Source: an uncultured Mycoplasmatota bacterium
GTDB taxonomy: Bacteria > Bacillota_I > Bacilli_A > RF39 > UBA660
Length of the DNA stretch: 64,000 nucleotides
Assembly: GCA_900543825.1 (NCBI GenBank)
Contig: UQSR01000004.1
Span: forward strand, 1 to 64,000
Reading direction: 5' to 3'
The position numbers and the translations under genes were made by a program. This document shows, in pieces, positions 36,511 to 44,115 of the stretch (position 1 is the first letter of the stretch; each line of letters begins with the position of its first letter). The notes below the pieces were generated by a model. That model saw nothing but the letters and a program-made list of their open reading frames with translations, had not been told where the DNA came from and ran no database searches.

Positions 36511-36572
36511 TTTTGTCGAATATGTATATTAAAAATAAAAGATATGCTAAATTATAATAGAGGTGAATAAAA

Positions 36573-36881
36573 GTGTTAAAAACTAGTATGGAGTTTAGAA
36601 GAGGAATACTTTTTATAAGAGTGAAGGGAGATTTAAACAAAAATACCGTTAAAGGAATAGTAGATGAAGACTTTAAATACATTGTAATTAACATAGATGA
36701 TATATATTCAATAGATAGTTATAGTATAAAATATTTAAAAAAATTATATAAAAACTTTAAAAATAATAAAGGAAATATAATTATCTGTGATAAATTTAAC
36801 ATATCAAAAAGACTATTTAAAGATATTCCTAAAATAGATAATGAGTATGATGCTTTTAAACTATTTGAAAGGATGATCTAA
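36573..36881 (+). CDS. SpoIIAA-like anti-sigma factor antagonist (STAS domain)
   Basis: 102 residues, single STAS domain. Strand GILFIRVKGDLNKNTV matches the SpoIIAA start (LCIRLTGELDHHT). IVINIDDIYSIDSYSIKYLK aligns with the phosphorylation loop, keeping Asp-Ser of the (M/I)DSSG motif though the second Ser-Gly is replaced by Tyr-Ser. NIIICDKFNISKRLF matches the last strand. In Bacillus it binds anti-sigma factor SpoIIAB; here no spoIIAB gene follows. It starts with GTG after GAGGTGA and overlaps the sigma gene by one base. Confidence 0.78.
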   Translation: MLKTSMEFRRGILFIRVKGDLNKNTVKGIVDEDFKYIVINIDDIYSIDSYSIKYLKKLYKNFKNNKGNIIICDKFNISKRLFKDIPKIDNEYDAFKLFERMI

Positions 36882-37549
36882 TGAATAAATATGAAGATAT
36901 AATTACCTCTTGTGATGGTCTTATTTATGCCATAATAAACAAATATTTTAAAAATTATGATAAAGAAGATTTATACCAAGAAGGGGTTAAAGGAGTAATA
37001 AAAGCATATAATAATTATCAAGATAATAAAAATACAAAATTTTCTACTTATGCCTATAAATACATATATGGTGAAATATATTCTTATGTATATAATAGTA
37101 GAAATATTAAATTAGTAAGAGACTACTATAAATTATATAAAAAGATAAACGAAGCAAAGATAATTTTAAGTCAAAAATTAATGAAAGAACCCTCTAATGA
37201 AGAAATAGCTATGTTTATCGAAATAGATAAAAAAATAATAGATGAAGTCATGCTTGCTATGAATCCAGTGGATAGTTTAGATAGAATAATATATACTGAT
37301 AGTAAAGATTTATCATTATCCGATACAATTGGCGATCAAAAAGATTATTATAATATAGATAATATAATGTTATATGATATGATTAACAAACTTCCAAGCC
37401 CTGATAAAGAAATAATTTATTTAAGATATTTTGAAGATAAAACACAAACAGAAATAGCAGGTATTCTCAAAATGAATCAAGTAGCGGTATCAAGAGGGGA
37501 GGGTAAGGCATTAAAAAAAATAAAAAGTAATTACCAAAATGTAGCATAA
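36881..37549 (+). CDS. SigF/SigB-type RNA polymerase sigma factor
   Basis: 222 residues. Region 2 is clear (DKEDLYQEGVKGVIKAYNNY, then KFSTYAYKYIYGEI); region 3 follows (KEPSNEEIAMFIEI); region 4 helix-turn-helix is KTQTEIAGILKMNQVAVSRG. Position after dacF and a spoIIAA-like gene makes it the SigF counterpart, though it is shorter than B. subtilis SigF and lacks the neighbouring anti-sigma gene. The start overlaps the preceding stop (TAATGA), so synthesis is coupled to the antagonist. Confidence 0.85.
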   Translation: MNKYEDIITSCDGLIYAIINKYFKNYDKEDLYQEGVKGVIKAYNNYQDNKNTKFSTYAYKYIYGEIYSYVYNSRNIKLVRDYYKLYKKINEAKIILSQKLMKEPSNEEIAMFIEIDKKIIDEVMLAMNPVDSLDRIIYTDSKDLSLSDTIGDQKDYYNIDNIMLYDMINKLPSPDKEIIYLRYFEDKTQTEIAGILKMNQVAVSRGEGKALKKIKSNYQNVA

Positions 37550-37569
37550 ATAAGCAACAAATATTAATA

Positions 37570-37590
37570 ATGTAACCAAATGGTTTACAT
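37570..37590 (+). promoter_or_regulatory. 21-bp palindrome, probable XRE operator (copy 1)
   Basis: ATGTAACCAAAT-GGTTTACAT, arms ATGTAA(C) and (T)TTACAT. The same 21-bp site, identical at 18 positions, occurs at 48919-48939 upstream of the radical SAM island. It lies 42 bp before the XRE start, a position suited to autoregulation. Confidence 0.6.
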
Positions 37591-37632
37591 AAAAAACTGT
37601 TATTTTGTGAGAAAATAACATTAAGGTGATGC

Positions 37633-37893
37633 ATGTTGGAAAGAAAGCGTGAAAAACATTATGATATATATGAACTAATTGCCAAGAATATTAAACATTA
37701 TCGAAAAGAGAGAAAAATGACACAAGCCGAATTAGCAGAAAAGACTGAATATTCACATGAATTTATCAGACGAATAGAGGCTCCAAATAGTAAGAAAAAC
37801 TTTTCAATCGATGCAGTTAGTAATATTGCCAATGCTTTAAACATTGATATAGAATTATTATTTGAAAAAAGGAAAAATGAAGATGAAAAATAG
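37633..37893 (+). CDS. XRE-family transcriptional regulator
   Basis: 86 residues, a single helix-turn-helix domain: IAKNIKHYRKERKMTQAELA, recognition region TEYSHEFIRRIEAPNSKKNFSI and the closing helices ALNIDIELLF. No sensor domain. The start ATG follows AAGGTGAT. Its upstream palindrome recurs at 48919, suggesting that it controls both its own gene and the radical SAM island. It ends in a terminator. Confidence 0.88.
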   Translation: MLERKREKHYDIYELIAKNIKHYRKERKMTQAELAEKTEYSHEFIRRIEAPNSKKNFSIDAVSNIANALNIDIELLFEKRKNEDEK

Positions 37894-37913
37894 CATAAGT
37901 TGCTATTTTTTCT
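37886..37913 (+). terminator. Terminator after the XRE gene
   Basis: AAAAATAGCA / TGCTATTTTT, a perfect 10-bp stem, TAAGT loop and T-run. Confidence 0.88.
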
Positions 37914-37941
37914 TTGCTTTTTTTCCAATATATAGTATAAT
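37914..37941 (+). promoter_or_regulatory. Promoter of comN-secDF
   Basis: TTGCTT (37914-37919), 16 bp, TATAAT (37936-37941), 20 bp before the comN-like start. Confidence 0.55.
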
Positions 37942-37960
37942 TAACTTATGGTGATTAGTT

Positions 37961-38203
37961 ATGGATTATAGTAGTGAAAAAGAACTCTTTAACGATCTAA
38001 AAGGAGCTTTAAAAGTAAAGCTTAGAATGATTAAAGAAAAATACGACTATATTAGTATGCTAGATATATGGAACTATCTAAAATTAAATAAGTGGCGTTA
38101 TGATCAAAATCTAACTATATCAGAAATGGTAAACGACATTATTGACGTGGATATTATCAAAGTAGATACATTCATAAAAAGCCAGAATAAAAAGGAAGAC
38201 TAA
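37961..38203 (+). CDS. ComN-like post-transcriptional regulator
   Basis: 80 residues. LFNDLKGALKVKLRMIKEKYDYISMLDIWNYL and the following W-R-x5-L-x3-MVNDI pattern match the ComN (YrzD, Post_transcr_reg) family. In B. subtilis ComN promotes comE mRNA localisation and, as here, its gene sits just upstream of secDF. It is one transcript with secDF, the gap being 22 bp with a GAAGGAG ribosome site. Confidence 0.82.
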   Translation: MDYSSEKELFNDLKGALKVKLRMIKEKYDYISMLDIWNYLKLNKWRYDQNLTISEMVNDIIDVDIIKVDTFIKSQNKKED

Positions 38204-38225
38204 ATATAAAGAAGGAGACGATATT

Positions 38226-40508
38226 ATGAAAATAGCAGTAATTATATTAAGTGTAATAAGTTTTATAGCTTTATTACTAGTAATAATAAACAAAAACAAA
38301 AAAATAAAGTGTATATCTGGAATAGTATTATCATTTGGTGTACTATTAATATCAGCATATTTATGTATTCCAATATTTAAACATACTAATTATGGATTAG
38401 ATCTTCAAGGAGGTTTTGAGGTACTATATCAAATAGAACCATTAGATGGTAAAGAATTAGATTCAGATATGGTATATAATACATATAAAGCCATTTTAAA
38501 AAGAGTAGATATTTTAGGAGTAAATGAACCAGAAATAAGTATTGAAGATGGTAATCGTATCAGAATAGCCTTAGCGGGTATCACCAATAAAGATGAAGCA
38601 AGAGAAGTAATATCTTCAACAGCCGTATTATCATTTCGTGATTATTCTGATAATCTTCTAATGACCGCTGATGTTCTAGGTGGAGCGGCAAAAGTAACTT
38701 CTGATCAGTATGGACATCCTGCTGTAAGTTTATCAATAAAAGATAATGAAAAATTTTATAATGTAACTAACAGTGTAAAAGACATGACAAATAATATTAT
38801 CGTTATTTGGTTAGACTATGATGAAAATACTGATTCATATTACAAAGAAAAAGATAAATGTGGATCACTATCATCATCAAGATGTTTAAGTGCAGCTAGA
38901 GTATCACAAGCCTTTTCATCAGATGTTATAATTCAAGGCAATTTCACTGAAGAAGAAGCCAAATCATTAGTAGAATTAATAAATTCAGGATCTCTACCAA
39001 CCAAATTAACTGAAATATCTTCAAGAACAGTTGAAGCCACTTATGGTGAAGCATCATTAAACAAAACTTTAATAGCGGGTATTATTGGTATATGCTTTGT
39101 AATACTAACACTTGTACTTTTATACCATTTCAGTGGCTTTATAGCAGGTGTAGCTGTTATGCTATATACAATGGCATCATTCCTAGTATTCTATCTAATA
39201 CAAGGAACATTAACATTACCAGGTATAGCAGCCATGTTATTAGGAATTGGTATGGCAGTAGATGCATCAATTATAACTTTTGAAAGAATAAAGGATCAAT
39301 TAAAAATTGGTGTTCCATTAGAAAAAGCTGTAAAGTTAGGTAATGAGGAATCCCTTTCAAGTATCTTAGATGCTAATATCACAACATTTATAGTAGCGGT
39401 AATACTATTTATTTTAGGACAAAGTTCAGTAAAAGGATTCGCGACAATGTTAATAATAAATATTATTTTAACAATAGCCATCCTAGTATACCTAGAAAAA
39501 TATGTCATACTATTATTTGCTAAGAGTGGAGTATTTGATAATAAAATAAATTTATTTATAGGATTACCTAAAAAGAAAATAATTCCTGCTAAAGAAGTAA
39601 GAATACCATTCAAAAAATTAGATTTTGTAAATTCAAGAAAAATTATGCTTCCAATAATTTTAATAGTCATAGTAGGAGGACTTACATATTCTCTAATAAA
39701 AGGATTTAATTTTGCAGTAGATTTTACTGGAGGTACTAGTATAACAGTAAATACAACTGATAAAGTATCATTAGAAGGATATACTATCGATAAAATTAAT
39801 AGTACTAAAGATTCAACTACTATAACAATTAAAGAAAAACTAAATAAAGATGAAGTAAAAGAATTATCTGAAAAACTAGAAGAAGAATATAATACTAGTG
39901 CAGATATCTATGTAGTATCAGACCTAGTAAAAAAACAATTAATTAAAAATGCTATCATAGCAGTATTAGTAGCTTTTCTAGGTATAACAGTATATGTAAG
40001 TATTAGATTTAGATTTAATTATGCTATATCAGGTATAGCAGCATTACTTCACGACGTATTAATAACAACTATTTTCTTTGGAGTATTTAAATTGGAAATA
40101 GATTCCATCTTTATAGCGGCTCTTCTTACCATTATAGGATACTCTATAAATGATACTATTGTAACATTCGATATGATAAGAAGAAATTATAAAAACAGAA
40201 AAAATATTGATAAAGAAAAACTAAAAGATATCGTAAACGATTCTGTAAGATTAACTTTCTTTAGATCAATCATGACTACTGTAACAACTATAATTCCAAT
40301 AATTTGTTTAATAATTTTTGGAGCAAGTGAAATATTAAACTTCAATTTAGCTTTATTAGTAGGATTTATAGCGGGTGTTTTCTCTTCAATATATGTATCT
40401 AACCAATTATGGTTAATACTAGAGTCTAGAAGAATAACTAAACCTAAAAAAGAAAAAAAGAAACTAGATGAAGTAGAAGAATTAAAAGTTAAAGGTGTTA
40501 ATTGTTAA
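38226..40508 (+). CDS. secDF: Fused protein translocase subunit SecDF
   Basis: 760 residues, about twelve membrane helices: helix 1 then the SecD periplasmic domain with GLDLQGGFEVLYQI (near residue 57), helices ending with LPGIAAMLLGIGMAVDA and ITFERIKDQL, then the SecF half with FAVDFTGGTSI, ALLTIIGYSINDTIVTFDMI and RRNYKN. The membrane-embedded Asp residues of the proton path are present. It uses the proton gradient to pull secreted proteins out of the SecYEG channel. Confidence 0.96.
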   Translation: MKIAVIILSVISFIALLLVIINKNKKIKCISGIVLSFGVLLISAYLCIPIFKHTNYGLDLQGGFEVLYQIEPLDGKELDSDMVYNTYKAILKRVDILGVNEPEISIEDGNRIRIALAGITNKDEAREVISSTAVLSFRDYSDNLLMTADVLGGAAKVTSDQYGHPAVSLSIKDNEKFYNVTNSVKDMTNNIIVIWLDYDENTDSYYKEKDKCGSLSSSRCLSAARVSQAFSSDVIIQGNFTEEEAKSLVELINSGSLPTKLTEISSRTVEATYGEASLNKTLIAGIIGICFVILTLVLLYHFSGFIAGVAVMLYTMASFLVFYLIQGTLTLPGIAAMLLGIGMAVDASIITFERIKDQLKIGVPLEKAVKLGNEESLSSILDANITTFIVAVILFILGQSSVKGFATMLIINIILTIAILVYLEKYVILLFAKSGVFDNKINLFIGLPKKKIIPAKEVRIPFKKLDFVNSRKIMLPIILIVIVGGLTYSLIKGFNFAVDFTGGTSITVNTTDKVSLEGYTIDKINSTKDSTTITIKEKLNKDEVKELSEKLEEEYNTSADIYVVSDLVKKQLIKNAIIAVLVAFLGITVYVSIRFRFNYAISGIAALLHDVLITTIFFGVFKLEIDSIFIAALLTIIGYSINDTIVTFDMIRRNYKNRKNIDKEKLKDIVNDSVRLTFFRSIMTTVTTIIPIICLIIFGASEILNFNLALLVGFIAGVFSSIYVSNQLWLILESRRITKPKKEKKKLDEVEELKVKGVNC

Positions 40509-40540
40509 TTATAAGAGGAAAGTATTTTTCCTCTTATAAT
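40508..40540 (+). terminator. Hairpin after secDF (weak terminator or processing site)
   Basis: A 14-bp perfect stem (ATTATAAGAGGAAA / TTTCCTCTTATAAT) with GTATT loop starts at the last base of the secDF stop codon but lacks a long T-run, so some readthrough into rel is likely. Confidence 0.6.
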
Positions 40541-40562
40541 AGTTAAATAAGAAGGTGAAATA

Positions 40563-42731
40563 ATGAGTACTAAGACAAAATATATTACCATTGATGAACT
40601 TATTGATAAGTTTAAAGAATACAATAATAACGAAGAAGATATAAAATTAGTTAGGTCTGCATATGAATATGCCGAGAAAAAACATTTTGGTCAAAAAAGA
40701 ATATCTGGAGATGACTATATATTGCATCCCCTTAATGTTGCATTAATATTAACCGAAATATCTGCTGATGCACCATGTATGGCAGCGGCGCTTCTTCATG
40801 ATACCATTGAAGATTCTGATGCTACATATGAAGAAATAGAAGGCCTTTTCGGTAAAGAAGTAGCTTTACTTGTAAATGGTGTTACCAAAATAAACAGACT
40901 AAACTTTTCATCAGATTACGAAGCTTCAGCAGCTTATCAAAGAAAAATTCTCGTAGGACTATCCGAAGACCCAAGAGTAATAATAATAAAATTAGCGGAT
41001 CGTCTACATAATATGCGTACTATAGATGTATTATCTGAAGAAAAACAGAAAAGAAAGGCCAAAGAAACATTAGAAATATTAACTCCAGTAGCCCATAGAC
41101 TTGGTATCTATAAAATTAAAAGTGAGCTTGAAGATCTATCGCTTCGTTATCTAAAACCAGAAGCATATTTTGATATAGTAGAAAAACTAAACTTAAAAAA
41201 GACTGAACGTGATGCAGCGGTAAGTAAAATGATGAATGAAGTATCTGATTTACTTACTGAGCATAACATTCCTCATGAAATGAAAGGTCGTAGTAAAAGT
41301 ATTTATAGTATATATAATAAACTATGTAAGGGTAAAAAATTTGATGATATATATGATATATTAGCCCTTAGAGTATTCGTAGATACTGAACAAGAATGTT
41401 ACTTAGCATTAGGTTTAATACATTCAAAATATAAACCAGTACCAAAAAGATTTAAAGATTATATAGCTATGCCAAAAACAAATTTATATCAATCCTTACA
41501 TACAACAGTTTTTGGTATTGATGGACAACTTTTCGAAATACAAATAAGAACATATGAAATGGACAAAATAGCAGAGTATGGTATAGCATCTCATTGGTCA
41601 TATAAAGAAAATAAAAATGGTGAAAAGAGTATAAAAGACGCCACAGAACAAAAACTACAAATATTTAGAAACATAATAGAATTAAATGAAGATTCCAATA
41701 CATCAGAAGAATTTGTCTCTTCAGTAAAAAAAGATATACTATCAAACGATGTTATATATGTATATACACCAAAAGGAGATGTAATAGAATTACCTACTGG
41801 TTCAACTCCTGTTGACTTTGCCTATAAAGTTCACAGTGAAGTAGGGGATAGAATTATAGGAGCCATAGTAAATGATAATATCGTTCCATTAGACTACAAA
41901 CTATCCACTGGTGATATAATCAAAGTTAATACTAACAAAGCTTCTAAGCCAAGTAAAGACTGGTTATCCTTTGTAGTAACTTCAGGAGCCAAAAACAAAA
42001 TTAAATCATATTATAGTAAATTAGAAAAAGATGAAAATATCGAAAAAGGATCAGAATTATTAGAAAAAGAATTAAGAAAAGAAAATATAAGTATAAATGA
42101 ATTTTTATCTAATAAAAATATTGATATAATACTAAACGAGCTAAAGCTTAAAGATATAGATGAATTATATGTAGATATTAGTCTAGGTAAACATACTCCA
42201 ATATCAATAATAAAAATAATAAACAAAAAAGATGAAGAAAAGCCAGATTTAGCCACTAAAATAAATGAAAATAATTCACATAAAGAGACAAGTATAAAAA
42301 ATAACGATGTTTTAGTAGAAGGCATGGCTGAAATCAAAGCTAATCTAAGTGGCTGCTGCAAGCCAATACCTGGAGATAACATAATAGGATATATTACCAG
42401 AGGTTCAGGAATTACAGTTCATCGTAGTAATTGCAAAAATATAATTGATATTGATGAAAGATTAATAAATGTTAAATGGAATAATAACATATCAAAGAAA
42501 TACAGTTCAGATATCTTAATATATACTAGTGCATATGACAATCTACTAGACATAATAACCAAGGCATCCGCCAATAACATAATAATAGATAGCATATCTA
42601 CTATAAACAAAAGTAGTGCTAAAGTATACAGTATGACAGTATTAGTAGAAAACAAAGAAAAATTAGAAAAATTCATGAATGACTTATTAAATTTAAACTT
42701 CATTGAAAAAGTAGAAAGAGAGATGAACTAA
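40563..42731 (+). CDS. relA: Bifunctional (p)ppGpp synthetase/hydrolase Rel
   Basis: 722 residues. The HD hydrolase part keeps HDTIEDSDATY and LADRLHNMRT, so it should degrade (p)ppGpp. The synthetase region contains KGRSKSIYSIYNKL and FKDYIAMPKTNLYQSLHT. A TGS domain (VYTPKGDVIELPTGSTPVDF), a zinc-finger/CC region and a C-terminal ACT domain follow. As usual for Bacilli it is the only long RSH. It overlaps dtd by one base. Confidence 0.96.
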   Translation: MSTKTKYITIDELIDKFKEYNNNEEDIKLVRSAYEYAEKKHFGQKRISGDDYILHPLNVALILTEISADAPCMAAALLHDTIEDSDATYEEIEGLFGKEVALLVNGVTKINRLNFSSDYEASAAYQRKILVGLSEDPRVIIIKLADRLHNMRTIDVLSEEKQKRKAKETLEILTPVAHRLGIYKIKSELEDLSLRYLKPEAYFDIVEKLNLKKTERDAAVSKMMNEVSDLLTEHNIPHEMKGRSKSIYSIYNKLCKGKKFDDIYDILALRVFVDTEQECYLALGLIHSKYKPVPKRFKDYIAMPKTNLYQSLHTTVFGIDGQLFEIQIRTYEMDKIAEYGIASHWSYKENKNGEKSIKDATEQKLQIFRNIIELNEDSNTSEEFVSSVKKDILSNDVIYVYTPKGDVIELPTGSTPVDFAYKVHSEVGDRIIGAIVNDNIVPLDYKLSTGDIIKVNTNKASKPSKDWLSFVVTSGAKNKIKSYYSKLEKDENIEKGSELLEKELRKENISINEFLSNKNIDIILNELKLKDIDELYVDISLGKHTPISIIKIINKKDEEKPDLATKINENNSHKETSIKNNDVLVEGMAEIKANLSGCCKPIPGDNIIGYITRGSGITVHRSNCKNIIDIDERLINVKWNNNISKKYSSDILIYTSAYDNLLDIITKASANNIIIDSISTINKSSAKVYSMTVLVENKEKLEKFMNDLLNLNFIEKVEREMN

Positions 42732-43168
42732 TGAAAGTATTAGTCCAAAGAGTATTGTCATCAAGTGTAGAAGTAGATAACAAAATAGTAGGGCAAATAA
42801 ACAAAGGCTTAATGTTATTAGTGGGTTTTACAGATAGTGATACCGACAAAGAAATAGATTATATGGTAGATAAAATAATAAATCTAAGAATATTCGATGA
42901 TGAAAATGGTGTCATGAATAAAAGTCTTATAGATGTAAATGGTAGTATTTTATCCATAAGTCAATTTACATTATATGCTGATACCAGAAAAGGAAGAAGA
43001 CCATCTTACATCAAAGCTTTAAATGGTGATAAAGCAATTTTACTATATGATAAATTTAATAACAAATTAAAAGAAGAAAATATTAAAGTAGAAACGGGAA
43101 TTTTTGGAGCAGATATGAAAGTATCCCTTATAAACGATGGTCCAATAACAATAATGCTCGAAAAATAA
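42731..43168 (+). CDS. dtd: D-aminoacyl-tRNA deacylase Dtd
   Basis: 145 residues. MKVLVQRVLSSSVEVDNKIVG is the standard start. The active-site motif SQFTLYAD (about 80) and the Gly-Pro motif NDGPITIMLE at the C-terminus are present. It removes D-amino acids, and Gly from tRNA-Ala. Its start overlaps the rel stop (TAATGA-type coupling), the same order as in Bacillus. Confidence 0.95.
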   Translation: MKVLVQRVLSSSVEVDNKIVGQINKGLMLLVGFTDSDTDKEIDYMVDKIINLRIFDDENGVMNKSLIDVNGSILSISQFTLYADTRKGRRPSYIKALNGDKAILLYDKFNNKLKEENIKVETGIFGADMKVSLINDGPITIMLEK

Positions 43169-43213
43169 CTGTTTCTTTTTCTTTTTGCCTTTCGTGCCTG
43201 TAGTCACTCTAGG

Positions 43214-43241
43214 TTTTCTAATGCCTAAGGTCATTAGAAAA
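43214..43241. repeat. Hairpin of unknown role downstream of dtd
   Basis: TTTTCTAATG / CATTAGAAAA, 10-bp perfect stem with an 8-base loop that is itself near-palindromic (CCTAAGGT). On the plus strand it is followed by A's, so it would terminate minus-strand RNA, yet no minus-strand gene lies there. The region 43169-43213 is pyrimidine-rich. Confidence 0.5.
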
Positions 43242-43253
43242 AAACAATTCTTA

Positions 43254-43282
43254 TTGAAATAATTAAAAAATTATGATATTAT
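43254..43282 (+). promoter_or_regulatory. Promoter of the 43302 gene
   Basis: TTGAAA (43254-43259), 17 bp, TATTAT (43277-43282). Confidence 0.65.
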
Positions 43283-43301
43283 ATAGCAGTGAGGAGAAAT
43301 T

Positions 43302-43889
43302 ATGGAAAGAGTAAATAATAATGAATTATTTAATGACTTATTTATAAATATGAATTCTAATATAATAGTAAAAGGAGAAGATATAAAAAATATCATTCCA
43401 AAAGAAAATACAAAATACTTAAAGAATGCCTTAAAATATATATCACCAGCAAAACTATGCAAATTATATAAAAGTATGAGTATCGTAATCGAGGAAAGAG
43501 AAAAAGACGATACATTATTATTAGCGGAATATCATATGATTACTTATCTAGTATATATCTTAAATTCAGATATCGTAAAAGATACAGAAAAGAAAGAACT
43601 AGTAGATAATTTCACAAAACTATATCAAAGAACATTAAGTAATGACGAAATAAATACATTAAGTGAAAAAGAAATATTAAAAATATATTCATATGTATCT
43701 AAAAGTAGTAAACATATAAATGATACAATTAACATAATAACATCATTTAAAAATAATAATTACAACGCTAATGCTATAACTAAAACTTTAGAAGAAAATA
43801 CAAATAATATAATGAAAAGTTATATTAGTATTTTAGAAAATGATATTAAATCTTTAGAAGACACAAAAAGTAAGAAAAAAATCAAATAA
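43302..43889 (+). CDS. Hypothetical helical protein
   Basis: 195 residues, soluble, charged and nearly all helical, without Cys-rich or catalytic-looking motifs. Segments such as YISPAKLCKLYKSMSIVIEE and NIMKSYISILENDIKSLED could form a helical bundle. I recognise no family. It is inserted between dtd and aspS, which are closer in Bacillus, and has its own promoter. Confidence 0.55.
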   Translation: MERVNNNELFNDLFINMNSNIIVKGEDIKNIIPKENTKYLKNALKYISPAKLCKLYKSMSIVIEEREKDDTLLLAEYHMITYLVYILNSDIVKDTEKKELVDNFTKLYQRTLSNDEINTLSEKEILKIYSYVSKSSKHINDTINIITSFKNNNYNANAITKTLEENTNNIMKSYISILENDIKSLEDTKSKKKIK

Positions 43890-43913
43890 ATATCAAAATA
43901 ATATTTAAACCAA

Positions 43914-43942
43914 TTGACAATCAAATGTAATAATTATATAAT
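43914..43942 (+). promoter_or_regulatory. Consensus promoter of the aspS T-box leader
   Basis: TTGACA (43914-43919), 17 bp, TATAAT (43937-43942); transcription expected near 43949. Confidence 0.88.
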
Positions 43943-43948
43943 AATTAT

Positions 43949-44096
43949 AGTTTCTATTACTATTAGTGACAAGTAGTAACAAAAAGATAGAACGGATAGT
44001 TTCCGATATAAAACTAACAAAAGCGCACATTAAGTGAAGTAGGGTGGCACCGCGAATAATAATCCGTCCCTATAGGTTCATTTAATGTGCTTTTAT
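43949..44096 (+). promoter_or_regulatory. T-box riboswitch of aspS with very short Stem I
   Basis: The T-box sequence AGGGTGGCACCGCG is at 44041-44054 with CGTCCCT (44065-44071) closing the antiterminator. UGGC fits the GCCA end of tRNA-Asp, whose discriminator base is G. Terminator arms are 44025-44038 and 44077-44090 (14 bp, one G-U), then TTTTATTT. Stem I is only about 41 nt: outer stem TTCTAT/ATAGAA (43952-43957, 43987-43992), inner TTACTA/TAGTAA sharing one base, and an 11-nt loop that contains GAC (43968-43970), the Asp codon. A small Stem II (CGGA/TCCG) follows. Uncharged tRNA-Asp should allow readthrough into aspS. Confidence 0.88.
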
Positions 44097-44115
44097 TTAT
44101 GAAAGAAGGAATAAA

